Source: Leucothrix mucor (GTDB lineage Bacteria > Pseudomonadota > Gammaproteobacteria > Thiotrichales > Thiotrichaceae). From it: DNA of 10,655 nucleotides. Of the stretch, positions 5,675 through 10,655 are shown piece by piece (within the stretch, counting starts at the first letter, position 1; every line of letters begins with the position of its first letter). The stretch spans positions 1 through 10,655 of the forward strand of contig DQUJ01000068.1 of assembly GCA_015662325.1 (NCBI GenBank), read 5' to 3'. The notes under the pieces are model-generated. The model searched no databases. It was not told where the DNA came from and saw nothing but the letters and a program-made list of their open reading frames with translations. Made by a program: the position numbers and the translations under genes.

Positions 5675-8410
5675 CTACTTGCTTAGGCTGCGTTCAATTT
5701 CGGTACGCGTAAATACTTCGATTTTGTCGCCTGCTTTTATATCATCGTAGTTTTTAACGCCGATACCACATTCCGTACCCATTGCTACTTTTTTCACATC
5801 ATCTTGATGGCGACGTAATGATTCCAGTTCACCTTCGTAAACAACCACGTCATTACGCAATACACGAATAGGCTCGCCTTTTTTGATGGTGCCTTCAATA
5901 ACCAAACAGCCGGCAATATTACCAAAGCCAGAGCCAGTAAAGACATCTTTAACTTCTGCGACACCGATAAGTTCTTCACGAAGCTCAGGTTTTAATAGAC
6001 CACTCATAGCGTCACGAATATCGTCGATGACTTCATAAATAATACTATAGTAACGAATTTCTACGCCTGATTCCGATGCTAAGCGTCTTGCGGCTGCATC
6101 AGCACGGACATTAAAGCCGATTATAACGGCTTCTGCAGCTTGTGCTAAGTTCACGTCAGTTTCACTAATGCCACCTACGCCAGAGGTGATCATTTTAACT
6201 TCAACCTCTGATGTGGATAGTGCCATTAATGAGTTTTTAATCGCTTCTGCAGAACCATGTACATCGGCTTTTAATAGAACCGGTACAATTGATTTTTCGC
6301 CTGCTTGCATTTTTTCAAACATCGCATCCAATTTAGCTGCCTGTTGTGCAGCAAAACGAGTTTCACGTTCTTTTTCATGTCGTTGTTGTGCAAGTTCACG
6401 TGCTTGGCGTTCATTTTTAAGCACGGCTAGCTCATCACCTGATGAAGGTGTGCCAGATAAACCTAATATTTCAATTGGAGCGGAAGGGCCAGCTTCTGTG
6501 ATGTTTTTTCCTAAGTCGTTTGTCATTGCGCGGATACGACCGTATTCCGAGCCAACCAGTACTACATCGCCTTTCTTTAGTGTGCCAGCTTGAACTAGAA
6601 CAGTGGCAACTGCACCACGCCCTTTTTCGATGCGTGATTCGATCACTGTTCCTGTTGCAGGGCCTTCTGTGCGAACTTTAAGTTCAAGTATTTCAGCTGC
6701 GAGTAGGATTGACTCTAATAAACTATCAATGCCTTCGCCTGTTTTAGCAGAGATATTGACGAAAATATCCTCTCCACCCCAGTCTTCTGGAATAACTTCA
6801 AACTTAGAAAGCTCGCCTTTGACTTTTTCGATGTCTGCTGATTCTATGTCAATCTTATTAATCGCAACAATTAAAGGTACACCCGCTGCACGCGTATGTT
6901 TGATCGCTTCTTCGGTCTGTGGCATAACGCCATCATCTGCAGCGACAACAATAATAACGATGTCTGTTGCTTTTGCACCGCGTGAGCGCATATTAGAAAA
7001 TGCGGCGTGTCCTGGTGTATCTAAGAATGAAATTACCCCATTGTCGGTTTCTACTTGGTAAGCACCAATATGTTGGGTGATTCCACCTGCTTCGCCTGAT
7101 GCCACGCGGCTTTCACGAATATAATCCAGTAATGATGTTTTACCATGATCAACATGACCCATGATGGTAACGACAGGGGGGCGCGGAGATGCTTCAAAAC
7201 CACTTACATCTTCAATAATAGTGTCGAGTGACGTTTCTTCTTCTTCGGTTATCGCGGCAGTTGCGGTATGTCCCATTTCTTCAACGATCAAAATAGCCGT
7301 GTCTTGATCAATCACTTGATTAATGGTTGCCATTACGCCCATATTCATCATTGCCATAATAACATCAGCACCTTTTACGGTTAGCTTTTGGGCTAACTCG
7401 GAAACAACGATGGTTTCAGGTATTTCGACATTATGGATAACAGGCTCTGTTGGTTTCTCGAAACCATGATCAGTTGATTGATCAACGGTTACATTTCTAG
7501 AGCGTTTGCCTTTCTTTTTACGGCGACCGCTATGGCCTGCTTTAACATGAAGTTGCCCAGGACCTTGAGAGCGACCTTGAAACGGCTTCTTCTTGCCTTT
7601 GTTTGCATTGGCATTCGCTGGCGCGGCATTAGCCCCGCCAGGCTTATTTGCAGGTGCTGGCCTTGCAACGGGCTCTGGACGTTTTCGAGAGGGGCGTTTT
7701 TTTAACGCAGAAGCTGCTTCTGCGCGTGCTGCTGTTGCTAATGCTTCTCGTTGCTCTTTCGGTGTTAGTGGAACGACAGGCTTTACAGGTTCTTCTGGTG
7801 CTGCTGTTTCTGTCGCTACAGATTCTTCTTTAACTGCATTGTCACTGACATCAGCATCCACTGCATTTTCGCTAACATCTGCGTCAGATTCTTTAGATTT
7901 TTCGTACTCTGCTTTCTTGCTTGCGTTATCCGCTTCTTTTTGTGCTTTACGCTCTTCGCTTGCTATTTTACGATCTTCTTTTGCTTGTTTGTTAGCAGCA
8001 CTCGCATTTTCACGTGCTTTACGCTCTTTTGATAACTGCTCTGACAATTCCTCTGTTCGGCTGGATGTTGTGGCTACTTTTTCTGCTTCAACTTCTGGTG
8101 TTGTCACAGGCGCTTGTATTGGGAGACTAAAGCTTTTCTTGCGTTTTACTTCAACAGAGACACTGTTCTTACCATGTGATGTTGCTACATCAATCTCGGT
8201 TGTTTCACGGCTTTTAAGCGACATCTTTCCCAATGTCTTCTTAGCAGGCGCGCTAGAACTTTGTTCCATTTTAATGAGGTCTACCACCGCATCAGGTATG
8301 GTGTCATCAGCACCTGATACCTTCATTCCTGCAGTTTGTAGTTTTTTTAATAAATCCTCAACAGGAGTCCCGGTAAGTTCGGCCAGTTGTTTTATGCTTG
8401 TTTCTGACAT
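5675..8410 (-). CDS. infB: translation initiation factor IF-2
   Basis: IF2 is the GTPase that brings fMet-tRNA to the 30S subunit and promotes 50S joining. The 911-residue protein has an N-terminal IF2_N helical domain (1-50), a long charged linker with a predicted Lys/Glu/Ala coiled helix (about 115-175), a basic Asn/Gly/Lys-rich stretch (about 250-305), and a second IF2_N domain (335-384). The G domain shows G1 GHVDHGKT (418-425), G2 GGITQHIG (442-449), G3 DTPGH (464-468), G4 NKID (518-521) and G5 SAK (554-556), each about 20 residues later than in E. coli. Beta-barrel and fMet-tRNA-binding C-terminal domains follow. The ATG has GGAG at 8423-8420, 9 nt upstream, and lies 26 bp after nusA. 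E. coli makes shorter IF2 forms from internal starts; I cannot tell whether that happens here. The linker contains a 9-residue duplication (DADVSENAV / DADVSDNAV, 176-193). Confidence 0.98.
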   Translation of the reverse strand: MSETSIKQLAELTGTPVEDLLKKLQTAGMKVSGADDTIPDAVVDLIKMEQSSSAPAKKTLGKMSLKSRETTEIDVATSHGKNSVSVEVKRKKSFSLPIQAPVTTPEVEAEKVATTSSRTEELSEQLSKERKARENASAANKQAKEDRKIASEERKAQKEADNASKKAEYEKSKESDADVSENAVDADVSDNAVKEESVATETAAPEEPVKPVVPLTPKEQREALATAARAEAASALKKRPSRKRPEPVARPAPANKPGGANAAPANANANKGKKKPFQGRSQGPGQLHVKAGHSGRRKKKGKRSRNVTVDQSTDHGFEKPTEPVIHNVEIPETIVVSELAQKLTVKGADVIMAMMNMGVMATINQVIDQDTAILIVEEMGHTATAAITEEEETSLDTIIEDVSGFEASPRPPVVTIMGHVDHGKTSLLDYIRESRVASGEAGGITQHIGAYQVETDNGVISFLDTPGHAAFSNMRSRGAKATDIVIIVVAADDGVMPQTEEAIKHTRAAGVPLIVAINKIDIESADIEKVKGELSKFEVIPEDWGGEDIFVNISAKTGEGIDSLLESILLAAEILELKVRTEGPATGTVIESRIEKGRGAVATVLVQAGTLKKGDVVLVGSEYGRIRAMTNDLGKNITEAGPSAPIEILGLSGTPSSGDELAVLKNERQARELAQQRHEKERETRFAAQQAAKLDAMFEKMQAGEKSIVPVLLKADVHGSAEAIKNSLMALSTSEVEVKMITSGVGGISETDVNLAQAAEAVIIGFNVRADAAARRLASESGVEIRYYSIIYEVIDDIRDAMSGLLKPELREELIGVAEVKDVFTGSGFGNIAGCLVIEGTIKKGEPIRVLRNDVVVYEGELESLRRHQDDVKKVAMGTECGIGVKNYDDIKAGDKIEVFTRTEIERSLSK
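7832..7885 (-). repeat. 27-bp imperfect direct repeat in the IF2 linker
   Basis: Two adjacent in-frame 27-bp units encode DADVSENAV and DADVSDNAV. The DNA copies differ at several bases, mostly silent, while the peptides differ at one residue (Glu/Asp). This lies in the disordered linker between the N-terminal domains, a region that varies greatly in length between species. Confidence 0.8.
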
Positions 8411-8436
8411 TTGTATTATCTCCGTTTCCTATTGAG

Positions 8437-9978
8437 TTACACATTTTTGCTATCTGTAGCGGCTTTTGCTTCTTCGGCTGCCGCCTTTTCTGCTTCCGCA
8501 GCTTCTGCAAACCAAGGCTCGCGGGCAGTCATAATGAGCTTGCCCGCTTGTTCATCGTCTATGCCGTCAAACTCTGTTAAATCATCAACGGCTTGTTCGG
8601 CAAGATCTTCCATCGTGCAAACACCTTTACTAGCAAGCAGTTGTGCCAGTGAGTTATTCATGCCTTTCATATCTAACAAATCTTGTGCAGGCTTGCCACC
8701 ATCGCCTGTGATCGCCAGTGCAAGTAGGGCGTTGCGGGCGCGACTTTGAAGCTCTTCGATCATGTCTTCGTCAAATTCTTCAATTTTAATGAATTCTTCT
8801 GTGGGCACATAAGCGACTTCATCAAGACTGGCGAAACCTTCTTCAACTAAAATAGAAGCAACTTCTTCGTCAACGTCGAGCTTTTCAGCAAATAGAGTCA
8901 CCATCATTTTTTGTTCGCCACGGCTCTTGTCTTCTGCCTCTGTTTCACTCATTACATTGAGTGTCCAGCCTGTCAGTTGACTTGCAAGGCGTACATTTTG
9001 ACCGCCTTTACCGATGGCTTGTGCGAGCATTTCTTCGTCAACACCAATGTCCATGCTCTTTTTATCTTCATCAATGACGATGGATAATACTTCTGCAGGT
9101 TGCATTGCATTGATAACAAAACGCGCAATATCGTCTTCCCATGGAATAATATCAACACGTTCGTTATTTAATTCGTTAGTTACCGTTTGGATTCTTGAAC
9201 CACGCATACCGACACAGGCACCAACAGGATCAAGATTAGGCACGTTTGCACGCACCGCGATTTTAGAACGCGAACCAGGGTCGCGAGCTGCGCCCATAAT
9301 ATCAATCAATTCTTGACCGATTTCAGGGACTTCTAATTTTACTAGCTCGACAAGAAATTCTTCATCCGAACGACTAATAATCATTTGCGGGCCGCGTGCA
9401 TCTTCGGCTATTTCTAGTAAAATACCGCGCATACGTTCGCCAACACGCGCCATTTCACGTGGAATCATTTGATCACGTGGAATCAGCGCTTCGCTATTTT
9501 CGCCCATATCAAGCACGATACCGCGACGATCAACACGTTTAACGGTGCCTAATATAAGCTGACCGATTTGATCTCTGAAGGCATCGGCTACTTTTTCACG
9601 TTCGGCGCGACGCACACTTTGCATAATGACTTGTTTAGCCGTTTGAGCAGTAATACGTCCGAAGCCGACAGATTCAATGGGTTCTTCAAGGTGTTCGCCT
9701 ATTTCGAGCCCTAGTTTTCTTTCATCTGCATAGCTTTTTAGGATGTGACGCTCAGGAGATTCAAACTCTGGGTCTTCATCATCCATGATAGTCCAGCGAC
9801 GGAATGTTTCGTATTCGCCTGATTCACGATCAATTGCAACGCGCACATCCATTTCGGGGTTGAATTTTTTACGGGTCGCGGTTGCTAATGCGGTTTCAAC
9901 TGCATTAAAAATAATTTCAGGTTCTAGATTTTTCTCATTAGAAAAAGCGTCAACAACGTATAATATTTCTTTGCTCAT
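8437..9978 (-). CDS. nusA: transcription termination/antitermination factor NusA
   Basis: NusA binds RNA polymerase and nascent RNA, promotes pausing and intrinsic termination, and takes part in rRNA antitermination. The 513 residues show the full gammaproteobacterial layout: N-terminal RNAP-binding domain (1 to about 130), S1 domain (about 135-200), KH1 with GMRG (257-260), KH2 with GKGG (323-326), then two acidic repeats AR1 (about 365-420) and AR2 (about 438-487). AR2 binds the alpha-subunit C-terminal domain in E. coli. The protein ends in an Ala/Glu/Lys-rich tail (490-513) slightly longer than in E. coli. The ATG at 9978 is preceded by AAAGG 6 nt upstream, within a duplicated 8-mer. It is 38 bp after rimP. 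In E. coli NusA controls readthrough of terminators near its own promoter. Confidence 0.98.
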   Translation of the reverse strand: MSKEILYVVDAFSNEKNLEPEIIFNAVETALATATRKKFNPEMDVRVAIDRESGEYETFRRWTIMDDEDPEFESPERHILKSYADERKLGLEIGEHLEEPIESVGFGRITAQTAKQVIMQSVRRAEREKVADAFRDQIGQLILGTVKRVDRRGIVLDMGENSEALIPRDQMIPREMARVGERMRGILLEIAEDARGPQMIISRSDEEFLVELVKLEVPEIGQELIDIMGAARDPGSRSKIAVRANVPNLDPVGACVGMRGSRIQTVTNELNNERVDIIPWEDDIARFVINAMQPAEVLSIVIDEDKKSMDIGVDEEMLAQAIGKGGQNVRLASQLTGWTLNVMSETEAEDKSRGEQKMMVTLFAEKLDVDEEVASILVEEGFASLDEVAYVPTEEFIKIEEFDEDMIEELQSRARNALLALAITGDGGKPAQDLLDMKGMNNSLAQLLASKGVCTMEDLAEQAVDDLTEFDGIDDEQAGKLIMTAREPWFAEAAEAEKAAAEEAKAATDSKNV

Positions 9979-9983
9979 GCTGT

Positions 9984-9999
9984 ACCTTTATACCTTTAT
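9984..9999 (-). repeat. tandem 8-mer giving two Shine-Dalgarno sites before nusA
   Basis: On the minus strand ATAAAGGT occurs twice in perfect tandem (9999-9992 and 9991-9984). Each carries AAAGG. The downstream copy is 6 nt from the nusA ATG, a good distance; the upstream copy is 14 nt away and probably too far to direct initiation itself. Confidence 0.7.
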
Positions 10000-10016
10000 T
10001 TATATTTAGTCGAGAT

Positions 10017-10460
10017 TTAGTCAAGAACCAGTCTGGTTCGGTCAATTATTTCAAAAGGAATCTCAAAATCTTCGTTGTCGACTTGGATAACAACGTGAGA
10101 CTCACTCACTGTTTGTAGTTTACCTAAAAAATTTCTTCTGCCATTTAATGGTGTTCGAGTACGGATTTTAGCTTTTTCACCCAGATAATCTTGATATTGC
10201 TCTTGGGAAAACAACACCCGATCCATTCCCGGTGATGATACCTCTAAAATATAGGCTACTGGGATGAGATTTTCCACATCCAATACAGCCCCTATCTGGC
10301 GACTGACTGTGGCGCAGTCATCAACACTAATACCGTCTTCTTTTTCGATAAAAATACGCAATAGGGCGCTTTCACTGCGCGGGCGGTATTCATAGCCCCA
10401 CAGAATGAAGCCTAAACCTTCGACGGTGTTTTTTACTAAATTGTCTAATGCTGTTTGCAC
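10017..10460 (-). CDS. rimP: ribosome maturation factor RimP
   Basis: RimP (formerly YhbC) binds the free 30S subunit and helps its assembly around ribosomal protein S12. The 147-residue protein is the usual length and has the family hallmarks: an N-terminal alpha/beta domain with LRIFIEKEDGISVDDCATVS (34-53), the highly conserved LEVSSPGMDRVL (72-83), and a C-terminal SH3-like beta-barrel (about 88-147). The start is a GTG (10460-10458); no ATG lies in frame nearby. AGGTG at 10473-10469 is the likely ribosome binding site, about 8-10 nt upstream. It is the first protein gene of the operon, after a terminator-like hairpin that separates it from the tRNA. Confidence 0.96.
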   Translation of the reverse strand: MQTALDNLVKNTVEGLGFILWGYEYRPRSESALLRIFIEKEDGISVDDCATVSRQIGAVLDVENLIPVAYILEVSSPGMDRVLFSQEQYQDYLGEKAKIRTRTPLNGRRNFLGKLQTVSESHVVIQVDNEDFEIPFEIIDRTRLVLD

Positions 10461-10504
10461 CAGTAATGCACCTATTTATTTTTTAAGCTGTTTTTGTAGA
10501 TAAT

Positions 10505-10534
10505 AAAAAAGCCCCGGGAAACCGGGGCTTTTTT
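10505..10534 (-). terminator. symmetrical intrinsic terminator between the tRNA and rimP
   Basis: A perfect GCCCCGG / CCGGGGC stem (10511-10517 with 10522-10528) closes a 4-nt loop, flanked by six A on one side and six T on the other. Read on the minus strand the hairpin is followed by six U, so it fits a rho-independent terminator downstream of the initiator tRNA. The symmetry means it would also work on the plus strand. As no good promoter is seen between it and rimP, transcription of the operon probably depends on partial readthrough from upstream of the tRNA, as in the E. coli metY-nusA operon, where terminators lie after metY. Confidence 0.9.
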
Positions 10535-10572
10535 ATTATAGAAAGCACGATGTTTTGTACTTTCTTGAAACT

Positions 10573-10649
<77 letters not shown>

Positions 10650-10655
10650 TCAGAG

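Noticed and set aside
7593..8435. Long plus-strand open frame (280 codons) antisense to infB
   Set aside because: It is the shadow of the infB linker; its Ser/Ala/Phe-rich composition mirrors the Lys/Glu/Ala codons opposite, and it has no recognisable domain.
10535..10563. Exact TATAAT on the minus strand (10540-10535) as a promoter for rimP
   Set aside because: The base positions 17 bp upstream read AAAGTA, which does not resemble a -35 box, there is no extended -10 TG, and the transcript would begin inside the terminator hairpin.

Overview
The window looks like chromosome of a gammaproteobacterium with roughly 40 % G+C (estimated by eye). The protein sequences resemble the well-known enterobacterial RsmG, TruB, RbfA, IF2, NusA and RimP closely. 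The block initiator tRNA - rimP - nusA - infB - rbfA - truB has the order of the E. coli metY-nusA-infB operon. Genus cannot be fixed from this sequence.

Layout. At the left edge, on the minus strand, is the N-terminus of a LemA-family membrane protein cut by the window (1-121). A 185-bp divergent intergenic region follows, with candidate promoters in both directions and a possible 18-codon leader ORF. Then come two plus-strand genes with an ATGA overlap: rsmG (16S rRNA m7G527 methyltransferase) and an exported metallo-beta-lactamase-fold hydrolase with an intact metal site. The hydrolase stop codon lies inside a 7-bp tandem repeat in a short convergent spacer.

Everything from 2098 to the right end is on the minus strand. 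In transcription order (right to left) it runs: initiator tRNA-fMet(CAU), a strong symmetrical terminator hairpin, rimP, nusA, infB, rbfA, truB, and last a 723-residue membrane-anchored or secreted repeat protein that I cannot assign to a named family. Spacers inside the operon are 18-38 bp, and about 74 bp before the repeat protein. In E. coli rpsO and pnp follow truB; neither is present in the 4.3 kb downstream of truB here.

How it works together. The conserved block couples initiation (initiator tRNA, IF2), 30S maturation (RimP, RbfA), tRNA modification (TruB) and transcription elongation/termination control (NusA). RsmG, in the separate plus-strand unit, also acts on 16S rRNA. These genes are ordinary housekeeping. 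The less usual parts are the five-module repeat protein attached to the end of the operon, the rsmG-hydrolase pairing, the short tandem repeats at a stop codon and at the nusA ribosome binding site, and a U1:U72 mismatch in the initiator tRNA. I see no mobile element, CRISPR array, defence system or clearly new multi-gene system.
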